From positions 75,048,400 to 75,112,399 of the forward strand of contig JAMXBB010000003.1 of NCBI GenBank assembly GCA_024138015.1: a DNA stretch of 64,000 nt, in the 5' to 3' direction. The position numbers and the translations under genes are program-made. A model generated the notes under the pieces. It was not told the DNA's origin. It ran no database searches and saw only the letters and a program-made list of their open reading frames with translations. This document shows, piece by piece, positions 32,450-43,377 of the stretch (the stretch's first letter is position 1; each line of letters opens with the position of its first letter). The stretch comes from Lumnitzera littorea. Lineage: Eukaryota; Streptophyta; Magnoliopsida; Myrtales; Combretaceae.

Positions 32450-35258
32450 AAATAGAGGGAACAAGAGCAGGAGTTATAAGGACTTTAGGAGTGTTACATG
32501 ATTCTTGTATGATAGCAAGGTCAGCTTCAAGGTTATCAACACCTTCTCCTTATGTGTCTTCTACCTTAGCTTCACCAACATTGACTTCGTCAACAAGAGC
32601 CTCTTTCTCATAACCTCATTTGGTAAAGTCCATACAACTTAGGTCGTAGTCTGGACGGTAGATAAGGATCTCCTCTCTAGCTGGATTTATCTTATCCAAC
32701 AATTTTTGCAGCATCAGGTTTTTATGTTCCTAACTCTCTTGAATGTCCTAGTAAGCCTTGTCATAAGCCTTTTGGTTGGTTGAGGTATGCTCCTTCCATT
32801 TCGACCATTTTTATCTTCAACTCTTCATACAAGCTCTATAAGTAGGTGACTTCCTTGCTATGATTGCTTTTGAGGGTTTTTACCTCATTTTGTGCCTTGT
32901 GCAGGCCAAACACCAACTAAGAACATTTTTTTGCTCTTTTACCAGAGTTATTTCTTTCTGTTCTTGGGCCTTATCCTCTCCCTCTACCTTCCTCTTACAA
33001 TTTTTGAGCTCCTCCTCTATTTTCTCTCTCTCTTCCTTTAGCATGGCCTTCTCAACACCTTATCTTTCTTGGAATTTCTTTTTCTTAAGCTCTACATTGG
33101 CCACTTGGTTCTTAGCCTCCTTGGTAGTCTAAAAGCAAAAGGAGTTGTTAGCTTAAGGAAATTAAAATAAAAAAGTGAAAATAGATTAGAGTGGATTGCT
33201 TCTTACCTTCTATTCATCAAAGGCCTCAACTATCATTAATGGACATTAGGAATTTTCAAAAACTAAAGCAAAGTTAGAGAAATTTAGATAAGAAGTTAGC
33301 GAAGGCTAATTCTAGGAGGTTGGGAGAGGACTTAAGTCTTAAAGGCTAAAGGCAGCAAGGCGCAGCAAACTATCAAACCTAGAGTTTTGTCAGGGCTTGA
33401 CAATATTTGTTAATGGTTGAATGTCTTAGGGAAGACAAATGTCCCTAATTAGCTCTAAAGAAAGTCAACTGTTCCTTAAAGCATGGTTAATAGTGTTGAC
33501 ATTTTAGTAAGGAAAAAACTGCAAGATCTCAAGGTTTTGTTCCTTAGAAGGGGTAATGGAACCCTAAAAGGGGCCTCTTTGCCTTCATTTGAATTTTCTA
33601 AGTTACCCTCTAGTTTATCATTTTAGGAGTCCTCCCCTTCTTTAGATCTCTCTCCAATTAGGGAGGGGGTAGGGGTTAGGGTGGGGTAAGTAGTTATGGG
33701 CATTAGGTCACTTCCTTAGCTTGATAGCCTCAATAACTTTCTCTTTAGAAAAAATTTTGTTTGTTAGGTTTCTTTGGTGGTCTAAGAGGTGGTAGATTTT
33801 ACAAGTGGCTTGGTTGGTGGTTTTATAGGAACATGTTTCGCAAAGGTCTTCTTAAGATCCTCTTTCCTTTTGAGGTACTAGCCTTCAACTCGATGAACTA
33901 GTCGTTGGAATTGTAGTTCTTAAGTGACATGTTTGCAATAAAATGTTCATAAATTAGATTAGAAAAGCATAGAAACATAGATAGAAGAACTAATAGACAC
34001 TGTATCGAGCATGAGCAAGGAAGACTGCTCAACTCCCAAAATAAAAGTGAAGGTCCCTCCTGTTATAAGCCCCTCTTAACATGGCGAGATCATAAAAAGC
34101 TTGTACCTTGGCCGACAACAATATCATCATCATATCCTTCAATATGCCCATCATGAGTATCATTACAAACTTCAACTACGTTCACCTCATCTTTAGGGAA
34201 GATCAGAGCACCACATGAGTAATTTGAGATTATGGTGTCCACATCCTAAGGAAACCATCTATAGTTATAAGCCTCCATGATAGTGTCATGAGCATTCTTG
34301 TCTTTGGGGAGAAGATGTTTCATATTTGATGTTTGATTGCCTGATTGGTTGACTCTAAACAGTAGGGAAATCAAGTCTAGTAGCTGACCTAACTACCATC
34401 CATTTTTGTTTCTAGTTATAAATTGAGGACTCTAATCCTATTAAGAATTTCTTATGAGGTCAGGGGCATACATAAAACCAGTCATCCTTTCTCTTCAATG
34501 TAAAAAAGTGTTAAAACAATGTAAGTATAGCCCTAACTTCAAAATCCTCATAGATACACTCAAAGGCCACTAATAGCCTATAGGAGTTTAGAGTAAGCAT
34601 AGGCGAACATATACAGTAGTATATAAAATAGGATTTTTGGAAAAGTGAAAAAAGGAATCTAAACCAACTTCGAAGTATTTGTCAAAGGGAGTGAATTCCC
34701 CATCCCCAAGTATAGCGATCTACTCATTTGGTTAAGGCTTCTTAATTGTCTAGGCTCAGGGGGCAAAGTAGAAATTAAGCCTCAAAGCATTGAATTCTTG
34801 CTCAATCACTACATTAGTGGCACCATTGGGGCTTAGATCGTACTTAATTAAGGTTTACAAAGGGAGGGGTTAGGAATTACCCATATTGTTTGGAGGATAA
34901 TCATCAAATGGAAGCTTTCTGATCTTCCACGATCTAAGGATTAGAATTTTATCCAGTCTACCAACCTAGACAAGTCCATGGGGCAATCATTGACATTAAG
35001 ATTCACAATGCTGTGGGGTTCCTTATAAGGAAGAGAATCACCTACCTAATGTGTGGTGGATAAATCTTAGCTCTATTGCTGTGCAAGTGTTGAGCTATTA
35101 GATTCAATAGTTGACATGTTTACCTTAGTAGTGTAGTTAAAAAAGAAAGAAAGTAATGATAATATATAGAACAAGGAAGAAAAAAGTTGTAAATAAGGAT
35201 AGCATGGAGGCATAAGGAAGATAGCCATAAGGAAGGGAAGAGAAAACAGAAGAAGCAC
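32450..35258 (-). pseudogene. Antisense gene of T0
   Basis: Minus strand. A possible start MSTIESNSSTLAQQ lies at 35120. Around 35020-34940 it reads HSIVNLNVNDCPMDLSRLVD; decayed central sequence follows. A highly charged helical part is at 33135-32860 (EAKNQVANVELKKKKFQE, EKAMLKEEREKIEEELKNCK, VEGEDKAQEQKEITLVKEQK). The C-terminus near 32670 reads EEILIYRPDYDLSCMDFT, then acidic residues. Layout and C-terminal motif match the T1 antisense gene. Many stops. The function of such ORFs is not known; the coiled coil suggests self-association, which is inference. Confidence 0.65.
33661..33686 (+). repeat. G-run tract able to form a G-quadruplex (T0)
   Basis: Five G runs (GGGAGGGGGTAGGGGTTAGG and then GTGGGG) with loops of one to three bases. 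It includes GGGTTAGGG-like words resembling plant telomere repeat, but only once. It lies on the strand opposite the antisense gene. Confidence 0.7.
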
Positions 35259-35259
35259 T

Positions 35260-35676
35260 GCAAAAGTGAAGTAATAAAAATAAGGAAAGAAGTTATAGTT
35301 TTTGGGGATTCGTACAGGCTGCAGTTGGCAACTAGTGTTGCTTGTTCAATTATACAAACATGACTTAGATCTAATGACCTCTATTGAATTGTATTTTCCA
35401 AGAGACGTACTTTAAGTCCTAATGTAGTTTCACAAATCTCAATAATGAGATGTAAAATGTCATATTGACAAGCAAATGGCTTCCTTAACAATTTAAACAA
35501 AAAGCAAAATGGAATTTGGAAAGTACCTCATTACTATTGGAAACAAGGATGGTATAAAGAGCTTGAAGCTTAAGTTCAAGTATTAATGCATCTTCTTAAA
35601 TAATTTTTCATAATGAAGAGCACGCACAAAAATACCTGATTAGAGGAACATTTGTACTCCTCTTAATGTACATACT
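35260..35676 (+). other. T0 3' untranslated region
   Basis: About 420 bp between the antisense gene and the polypurine tract with no coding sequence recognised. Confidence 0.45.
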
Positions 35677-35687
35677 AAGAGGGCAAA
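35677..35687 (+). promoter_or_regulatory. Polypurine tract of T0
   Basis: AAGAGGGCAAA immediately before the 3' LTR; equivalent to the T1 tract. Confidence 0.8.
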
Positions 35688-36343
35688 TTTTGATAGTGAT
35701 TTCTCCCAAAGGTTAGAACTGACCTAAATTGAGTGGTGTTTGACCTATCTATCTATTTACACCCTCCTTTTACACTATTTCCAACCTCCTTTAAGCCACT
35801 CTTGATGAATTGACTAGCTTGGGAAAGTTGATGAGCTAGATATGTGCAAGTAGTATTGAATAACCTGAATAAAGTAGGTCGAGTAGACCTTATTCGAGCT
35901 TTGGATAACTGCTTATAGCTCAATCCATGACTCGATCAGCCCTAGAGGATTCAAATTTTGACACATAGTGCAAATAGTTAGGCCTCTTACCTAAATAACT
36001 ACCTGTTAGCTGCCATTATGTTAGCCATATTATGTAAAATTGGCAAGTGGTCCTGAATTTAAACTTAATACACATACAAGATTTTAGAGGCTACAATTAC
36101 CAGATGTGAACAGGCCTTTTGCTATAACTAGAGCTTGCAATGTGACAATCAAGTTCTTCTAGACATTTATGTACTCAATTACCTTTATTCTTATCCTAAA
36201 TCCATTAATTTGACTTAAGCATCGGAGTGACAATGCTGGAGTCCCCTTTGCACCCCCTATAACCTAACTTACTTATTCCATTTTGTATAACAAACTTATG
36301 TGAAGTGTCCTATTTTTCCTAATATCAATTTTGAGCATCAATA
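35688..36343 (+). mobile_element. 3' LTR of T0
   Basis: 656 bp, TTTTGATAG...ATCAATA, colinear with 9901-10554. CCTAT follows at 36344-36348. R/U5 signature TTAAGCATCGGAGTGACAAT near 36215. Confidence 0.9.
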
Positions 36344-36348
36344 CCTAT
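36344..36348. repeat. Target site duplication CCTAT, right of T0
   Basis: Matches 9896-9900. Confidence 0.85.
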
Positions 36349-37065
36349 TATGACCTTGAAGAGGGCCTAGTAGGATTACCTAAAATTTTCAAACCATAAC
36401 CAAACAAGTTGGTCCATCAATTAAACCCTAAATAGAAAGCCAAGCTCCAAGGACAAGTCAACGAGCTTGATATGACATACTAAGAACCGATAAGGGTAGT
36501 GATATTGGGATAGGTTCAAGTTTATCAAAAGAGCAAAAATTGAATGGGTTTTTGCAAGAGTTTTATCAAATCAATAAGCTATTTAATTGGATATGACACA
36601 TCAACCATATACTATGTAGCCTAATCAATACTTTAATATCATGTAAAAAGTGATGACTAGGGTTGCTTGCCTCAATTCTTATTAAAGGGATTGGTAAGAG
36701 TTGAGGAAGAAGAGATTCTATAAGGAAAAACTCAAAAGCTATCTAAAATCCTATATACATGATCTATTTATACATAGTGGCAATTTTGTTAATAAAATGA
36801 AAGATAGGATGCCTTAATAACATTCTTGTAAATACAAGGTAAAACATAAGAGTAGTGTAGTAAATAATACATGAAGTAAGAAGTGCTAATGCTAAACTAT
36901 AAACATGTAGGTGATGAGCTATTCAAGTGATGAGTTATTGGGCTAGGCTAATGAGCTATTGGGAACTTAATGACCTATTCCGGTATGATGACCTATTTGT
37001 GCCAACTTATTTATGCTGACATGATTCCAATGACCTATTCTTGATGAGCTGTTTCTGATAAGCTA
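36349..37065 (-). mobile_element. LTR-like sequence related to chromovirus LTRs
   Basis: Words such as GATATGACACATCAACC, GGATTGGTAAGAGTTGAGG and a run of short A-rich blocks resemble the inner halves of the E and E' LTRs, in the same (minus) orientation. Start and end were not fixed. A weak plus-strand reading PNKLVHQLNPK near 36400 could be RT of E2, but it is also explained as LTR. From 36905 it grades into the short-repeat block (TGATGAGCTATT, GACCTATTC). Confidence 0.4.
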
Positions 37066-37324
37066 TTCTTAACAACCTATTCTATCAAGCTCTCTAATAG
37101 GTAGAAAGTTTTTGTATGAGCATCTTAAATAAGTCTCCACTTGTTAAACTCCTAAACAGGTCTTAAAATGAGCTTCCAGTAAGTGCCCATAATTAGATGA
37201 GATCTCCACTAGGCCTTCATCATATAAAGAGCTCACCAATTGGCCTACTAAACATGATAAGCACATAAGTCAACCTCCAACACATGAAGAGCTCCCAAAT
37301 GGCTTTCTAACACATGAAGAGCTC
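37066..37324. repeat. Degenerate short-repeat block, first copy, left part
   Basis: Imperfect units of about 30-40 bp around (C)AACACATGAAGAGCTCCCAA-ATGGG and GGTCTCCA. It continues at 38590-38721 after the solo LTR is removed. The joined 391 bp is colinear with 42826-43210. Confidence 0.7.
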
Positions 37325-38584
37325 TAATAATACTCATTTAGCATACATATTTTTGGATAATTTTGTATACTGATTAAGTTAATTTTATAGTAATTTGGAG
37401 CTTAGAGCTCAATTAAAGAAAAACATTAGTCAAAGAATTTCAAGGAAGGAATTTCAAGTAAGGAATGATGCCTAGAGAGACCATAGGTGAAGATCGCTAC
37501 CGTAATCCATGGCTATAAACCTCTTGTAATTAATTCCTATTGAATTTGAAGAATTTAGATAAAGTGCAAGATCATGCCCCAACTTTACAACCGTAATCCT
37601 AAGGCATAATGGTTCTATAATTTACGAATCTTCTATTTTCGCCAAGTTTTCCTTATAAATATAGGTCCAATTCTTATAAATAGATGTTTGGAATTAGGTT
37701 TGTAGGGAGAGGCCCCTTGAGTAGAGTTATATAGTAAAATCCTACTGGGGGTCTGTCATCTTTCTCTTTCTTTTGTTTTATCATGTCATGCTTTTAACTA
37801 TTCTCAGTAAATTACTATTAAATTCTAGTCTCTATTACAACATTTCCTTCATTCAATTAATGATATTACCTTTGTGATCTAATTACACTATACATATTGC
37901 ATATTGCCATTAAATTAGTATTTACCTGGGTTATTAATTCGATGTTTAAGTTTATTGTAGAGTTCATGAGATCCTCTAATAAACAAAACTGTGTAATTAG
38001 AAGGAAATGGGCAAAATAAGCGATTAGGTATTTGATTTCTCTGAATTAGGGTAACCTAATAACGAGATCTAAGATCTTAATGTGATCTTAAGATGCTTTA
38101 TTATAGAAACAATTTGAGTAGAGTAATCTTAGGGTTAGGAATTAACTAAAGATACAAGTCTAGTTAATTCATATTACACATCTCTACAATACAATGAGTA
38201 ATTGAGATTGAATTTGTATAGAACTTGGTAGTAAATAACAATGGTATACTAAGGTTTTTGCTTTTCTTTAACTCCACTAATTTTGCTTAATTAATCTTGT
38301 TTATTTATCATTTATCATTTATTTTACTTTATCTCATTATTTTATTTAATCTCATTCATATTTTTTTTTTGGTTCTTGTCTATTTCATTGCTTTTATCTT
38401 GTTTATTATTCTTTATTCATTCTTACTTAATTAAAATTTTTCCAAATTGTTAAGTTAGATAATTTGTGATTTAGCATAAATCAATGTTTCCTTATATTTA
38501 TGGTTCCTTATAGGTGTCAATACTCAGAGTCACATCCATTTACTATACTATAACTTAACTAAGTGTATTTATCTAACACAATGA
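37325..38584 (+). mobile_element. Solo LTR, Athila-like family
   Basis: 1260 bp flanked by AGCTC at 37320-37324 and 38585-38589. Removing it restores the repeat consensus ATGAAGAGCTCCCAAATGGG. TATA box TATAAATATA at 37654-37663. Its 3' end (TATACTATAACTTAACTAAG, GTGTATTTATCTAACACAATGA) matches the reversed LTR at 38722 and the LTR end at 41145. No internal sequence remains, so it is a product of LTR-LTR recombination. Confidence 0.75.
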
Positions 38585-38589
38585 AGCTC

Positions 38590-38721
38590 CCAAATGGGTC
38601 TTTGGCATATGAAGAGCTCTCAAATAGGCCTCTACATAAGATCTCCATTAGGCTTCCAACACATGGAGAGCTTGTATGTCTTGTAGGTTATCTTCACATG
38701 AAGAACTTTTGCATCAGTCTC
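38590..38721. repeat. Degenerate short-repeat block, first copy, right part
   Basis: Continuation of 37066-37324, ending at the reversed LTR at 38722 with CAGTCTC. Confidence 0.7.
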
Positions 38722-39980
38722 TAATAGGAAGCAAGTGCACCTATCAAGTTATAGTATAGCAAACTAATAAAGTCTGGGTTGTCCATCCCTTGAGGAATGC
38801 ACACACTATGCACTCTCGCTCTATTATTCTATTGAGAAAATTTAGAAACTCAATTGCAGCATAAACAAACTAATTACTAACAATTAAAGACAAAATAAAA
38901 TTGAAGATAAATTAAATAAGGAATAACAAAGTAAGTAACTATAAATAAACAGTATAGATATCCAGATAATGTTTTAACAAGAGATTAAAATGCAGTATTC
39001 TAAAAGATATCTAGTTCCTTCCCTAATCTCATTAACTAAGAGAATTCCTTTTAGTGAGGTAATGGAATTGCTACACATATTAACTCTATTTTACCATAAT
39101 CACTTCTACAATAAAATAGGTTAGGGCCACATTAAGCACTTGAATCCCTTTTCATAATTATTATAGAATATCTAGGAAAACTCTACAACTTGTCACTAAG
39201 ATGACATAAATTCTCTTCAATTAGACTAGATCTAATCATACATTTAGTATCGCAACCTCAATGTATAATATCATATGTTTAGGATTGAAACTTTAGAAAT
39301 AACAACCTAATCAATTAAGTGCACATAATTGAATTAATAAGAAATACGGAATTCACTATAATTGACAAAATAAGTACTTTCACATGTAAACTGAAGGATC
39401 CACAAGTCTAGATATGAAACTTTATACAACAAACATGCTAAAAAGGAATCTTTCATGGAAAATACAACTTAAATGCAAAAGACAAAGAAAACCCTAAGAA
39501 AGTTTTAGGAATAATGGCTTTTCTCCCCTTTTCAAGCATATGACTTCTTATTTATATAAATTGATGAAAGGAGTTAAGTTTGGTACCTTTTTAATGAAAT
39601 AGCATGATCATACCTTAGGATCACAAGTGTGCTTCTCAAGCTAGCTTCTTCATGGCAAATAAAGCTTCAAAATCTTGTTAAAATTGTTTGACAAGAAGAT
39701 TACAACCATGAACACAGCCATAATCTTTTACCGTGCTTCTGTCTAAATAAAAAATCCTTCTCCATAAATTTTTTTTTTATTTCTTCTTCAAATAAATGAA
39801 TATCTTCTCAAATCTTAAATAATTCTTAGACAATCTTCACCCTTTTCACTTCAATAACTCTTCCAAATCCTAAAGTCAATAATTTATCCAAATGAGTATC
39901 AAATCCTCAAAAAAATCATAAAACAAAGAAAAATTATTACAAATATTCAACAATAATCGTATGTAAATTCAAACTCATCA
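38722..39980 (-). mobile_element. Athila-like LTR, reversed
   Basis: 1259 bp, nearly the length of the solo LTR at 37325-38584 and related to it in reverse orientation at both ends. Minus-strand start TGATGAGTTTGAATTTACAT at 39980; end GGTGCACTTGCTTCCTATTA at 38722. On the minus strand the sequence before the start reads AAGTGTGGAGACATTT, a purine-rich tract as expected before a 3' LTR. Confidence 0.65.
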
Positions 39981-40860
39981 AAATGTCTCCACACTTAAAT
40001 ATTTGCTTATCATCAAGTAAATTAATCAATCCTTAGCAAGTATTAAATAAAAGAATTAGGATAAGAAATATTAACTCAATCTACTATCATCAAGAAACTT
40101 GTAAAAAGATTACATTTAACTGTATGCAAATCAAAGATTAAATTTTCATTAATCCATGCAAACAATAAAGCTTCACTTAATATTCTTAGCAACTCACAAA
40201 AATTCCCTCTGGCCACCTTCTTAATGTAAACAAAACATAAGTATTAGAATTCCATAGCTAATCCATGTAAATCAAACTTTATCCATACCATTTAACCAAA
40301 ATTCATCCCATAATTTAGTTACTTTTCGTGTGACTAAGCACGAACCATACACGATCCCTTACACTTAGTTAATATGTATACAAGTCTTTCCTCCATCTCG
40401 TCAAGCACTTTAATCAAAAGCAAACAAATGCTGTACTATCTATCCTCTAATCATTCCCTTAGTATGAGCTTTTGTTAGGATGTTTTTCTTCTTTTCTCTC
40501 TCTCTCTCTCATTTTTTTTCCCATTGAACTAAAGTAGTTTCACTTGGTTAGTAAGTCTCAAATCAAATGATCTTAGGTTACTAGGCATTAATACTCCCCT
40601 TTGAACCATCCGCACACTATAGCCAATTTTAATCTTTTTACATGAACTTTTTGCCTTTGTATGGACTTTTCCTCTTAACCCTGTAGCAAGTTTTCAACCA
40701 ACAATTTTGAGCTAATCACTTAAGCTAATAGGCATTATTCCACACGAAGGAGGCACCCCATAAGCCTAATTCATATTGGGAATCTCGAAGTTATATAAAA
40801 CTAAGTAGTAAATAGCATACAACTTACTAAGGATTATGCATTCGCCTTGATTTAAATAAT
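39981..40860 (-). mobile_element. Internal 3' region of the reversed Athila-like element
   Basis: Non-coding. The minus strand near 40020 reads TTGATGATAAGCAAATATTT then AAGTGTGG, a signature of the sequence just before the 3' LTR in Athila-type plant elements. A CT run is at 40496-40511. It breaks off near 40860, where plus-strand LTR sequence begins. Confidence 0.5.
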
Positions 40861-41145
40861 TTTACTATTCTAAGTATTTGTGTACTTTTAGTTATTCTTG
40901 TAATTTTAATTAATTTCATTGTTTTATTTTATTTTTTCTTGTTTACGTATTATTATTCTTTGTTTTATTGTTTATTCAATCATAATCTTAATTACAATGT
41001 TAGATAATTGGAAATTATAAGGTAAAATTGCTAATAATTTAGGGTTCGCTCATATTCATGGTCCCTAATGGAATCGACAACTTAAACTCAAACTCAAAAT
41101 CTATGTTTAAACTATAACTTCATTAGGTGTACTTGTCTAGTACCA
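40861..41145 (+). mobile_element. 5' LTR of a gag-only Athila-like element, truncated
   Basis: The last 285 bp or so of the LTR, matching about 38265-38584. It ends GTGTACTTGTCTAGTACCA at 41145, directly before the primer site. Its left part is lost at the junction with the reversed element. Confidence 0.65.
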
Positions 41146-41148
41146 AGT

Positions 41149-41168
41149 TTTTGGTGTTGTTGTCAAGA
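41149..41168 (+). promoter_or_regulatory. Athila-type primer binding site, degraded
   Basis: TTTTGGTGTTGTTGTCAAGA aligns with TGGCGCCGTTGCCGGGGA, the Asp-tRNA-type primer site typical of Athila. Most differences are transitions. Confidence 0.75.
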
Positions 41169-41317
41169 AACCAATGAAGTGAAACAAATTAGGATACTAA
41201 CAAAACCCTAGCTTTTCCAATCATTTTAACATAGATGCAACATACTATATCCTTTCTATAGTTTCTTTTTATATTTTCTTTATTTGTTTTCTTTTAAATT
41301 TTGGATTACTTTAGTTT

Positions 41318-42470
41318 ATGACCAAGAACAGTGGTACAAGTATTGTTACATTTTATTTAGAAATTGAAAGGACGTCTCCCAACCTATGTAGGAGAATACG
41401 TAAAGCAGTAAATCTAATTAATCAAGGTTCACCACTTTAGTTCAAGGAAGATTTGGAAGAAGAGGAAGAAATTGAAAATATGGTAGTAAAAAACGACAGT
41501 ACTAACAAAACCTTGATGGAATTTGCTAAGTTTAAGGCGACTAAAGCTGAGTCCAGTATCACTAGACCAGTAATGCAAGCAATAAACTTTTAGATCCAGC
41601 TAAACGGAGTCATAGACGACATTGTTAAACTTAAGTTATTCCTGTTTTCGCTTAGAGGTAATTAGAGGTAATAAGCAATTACTTAATTCACTTCTCTAAG
41701 GATCAACCGCCACTTAAGAAGACTTAGTTGAAAAATTTCTAAGGAAATACTTTCACTTGCTAGGATAAGAAAGTTTATGGACAACATATCATCTTATGCC
41801 TAAATCAATAGAGAGACATTGTATGATACCTAAGAGAAATTTAAGAAGTTGTTTAGGCATTGGCCACATCATGGTTAACCTTTGTGGATGAGAATTCAGA
41901 CCTTTTATAATGGTCTTAATTATCCTACTCGATAGTTGATAGACAGCATGGCCATGAATAATTCGCAATGGGATAATGTGAAAGCTAAGGTTAAGGTAAT
42001 TGAAAAATTTGAAGTGGATTAAGTCATTACATTAATGGCTTAAGTTGAAAATTTGCATAAGAAAATTGAAGGATTAATGAAATCAGTGAATGTAGTGCAA
42101 GAAGAAACACTGTCTAATATGATATATGTTAATTTTGTTGCTAACAAAACTCATGCTAACACTTTTAGTAATACTTATAACTTAAGACGAAGAAATCAAC
42201 CAAATTTTTCATGGGGAGGCTAGCAGCACCAGTGGAGTCTAGAACATGAATCCTAATTTAGAGGAAGTGCTAAACAGGTTTCTATAGAACTCAAATGTTC
42301 AATTCCAAGCTATAAAAGCAATAATTAGGAATATTGACTCATCCCTCAAGAATTTGGAGAATTAACTTGGGCAATTAGCTAGAATTACCATAAAGAGGCA
42401 ACAAGAAGTCTACCCAAGACTATTGAACCAAATCTTAAACAAATGGGATTGAAATAAAACTGAAGGAAGG
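41318..42470 (+). pseudogene. gag: Athila-type gag
   Basis: ATG at 41318: MTKNSGTSIVTFYLEIERTS, an acidic stretch EEEEEIENMVVKNDSTNKTL, then LKLFLFSLRGN near 41640, KFMDNISSYA near 41775, WPHHG.PLWMRIQTFYNGL-NYPTR near 41860-41930, NNSQWDNVKAKVKVIEKFEV near 41965, SNTYNLRRRNQPNFSWGG near 42170 and LKNLENLGQLARITIKRQQE-like sequence near 42350. These are Athila capsid landmarks in order. At least eight stops and some shifts. It is followed directly by 3' untranslated sequence; protease, RT and integrase are absent. Confidence 0.85.
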
Positions 42471-42479
42471 ATTAAATGA

Positions 42480-42825
42480 TCAAGTTAACAATGTAAAACA
42501 ATAGCGCTCTTAGGAGGCAGCTCAAGCTTATCTTTATGTAAGTCTTTTTCTTCTAATTATCATTGTTTTAATTTTGTAGTTAGATTGAGTACTATGGCTT
42601 TTGAGATTAGTTAGACTTTCTCCACACGAATGTTTTTATTTTATCTAGCAGTTAATGGAAAATTTTTTAATGCAATGTTGTTTGAGAATTGTTTATCATC
42701 CAATCGAGCGGTTCTTCAATTGAATTTAGAGACTCAATCATTTTAGTTTCTATGGTTTTACAAAGTGATTTTAGGGAAAGAAACAACCAAAGTTTATGCC
42801 CGTAAACTTGCCTCGATCTCCAATG
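42480..42825 (+). mobile_element. 3' untranslated remnant of the Athila-like element
   Basis: GCGCTCTTAGGAGGCAGCTC near 42503 resembles the G-C-G-C-T-x-TGGGAGGCAACCCA word found downstream of coding sequence in Athila-type elements. No 3' LTR follows; sequence resumes as the short-repeat block at 42826. Confidence 0.55.
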
Positions 42826-43210
42826 ACGACCTATTCTATTAAGCTCTCCAATGAGTAGCAAGTCTTTGTATGTGCTTCTTTAACAGGTCTCCACTTAATG
42901 AGCTCTTAAATAGGTTTCTAGATAAGCTTCCAATAGGTGTCCATGCTTAGATAAGCTCTCTACCAAGTCTCTATCATACCATGAGCTCACTATTAGGTCT
43001 CCTAAACATGGAAAGCTCATAAGTAGATCTTCAACATATGAAGAGCTACTAAATGGGTTTCTAACACATGAGGAGCTCCCAACTAGGTCTTCAACATATG
43101 AAGAGCCCTCAAATAAGCTTTCCATATAAGATCTCCAATAGGTCTCTAGCATATGGAGAGCTTATAAATAGGTCATCTTCACATGAAGAACTCTTGTACA
43201 GGTCTCCAAT
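42826..43210. repeat. Degenerate short-repeat block, second copy
   Basis: Colinear with 37066-37324 plus 38590-38721. Units include CTTCAACATATGAAGAGC, ACACATGAGGAGCTCCCAA and GGTCTCC. The minus-strand frame shows a recurring S-S-Y-V-E-D-L motif, but I do not regard it as a gene. Confidence 0.7.
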
Positions 43211-43377
43211 ATAGCTCAAAACTTGGCACTTGGTTACTTTAGAGCTCACAATTGTAGGTTGGTCCCCCATAGCCTATTAGAGCTTATGGAGATATGATAT
43301 GTTTGAGAATCCTTAATCCCATGTTTTCATACCTACCCTATTAAAGCCCATGAAGGATGGAAGTTAAAGAATGTATG
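43211..43377 (-). mobile_element. Tail of LTR-like block before E2 RT resumes
   Basis: Unassigned 167 bp. On the minus strand it starts TGTCAACATAC at about 43383, which could be an LTR start, but no matching end or target duplication was found. Confidence 0.3.

Larger units (their letters stand above)
9901..36343 (+). mobile_element. Element T0: Tat-like Ty3/Gypsy retrotransposon, interrupted by T1
   Basis: In order: 5' LTR, primer site, gag (split), protease, RT, RNase H, integrase, tandem-repeat spacer, antisense gene, polypurine tract, 3' LTR. Removing T1 (15.2 kb) leaves about 11.3 kb, a plausible size for a Tat element. All coding parts carry stops or frameshifts and key catalytic residues are changed, so it is dead. 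The antisense gene downstream of integrase is characteristic of part of the Tat group. Confidence 0.9.

Noticed and set aside
33661..33686. Telomere-like repeat (TTAGGG words)
   Set aside because: Only one unit; better described as a G-run tract.
42895..43152. 85-codon minus-strand frame with repeated S-S-Y-V-E-D-L
   Set aside because: Produced by the short-repeat block; the homologous block at 37066 does not keep the frame.
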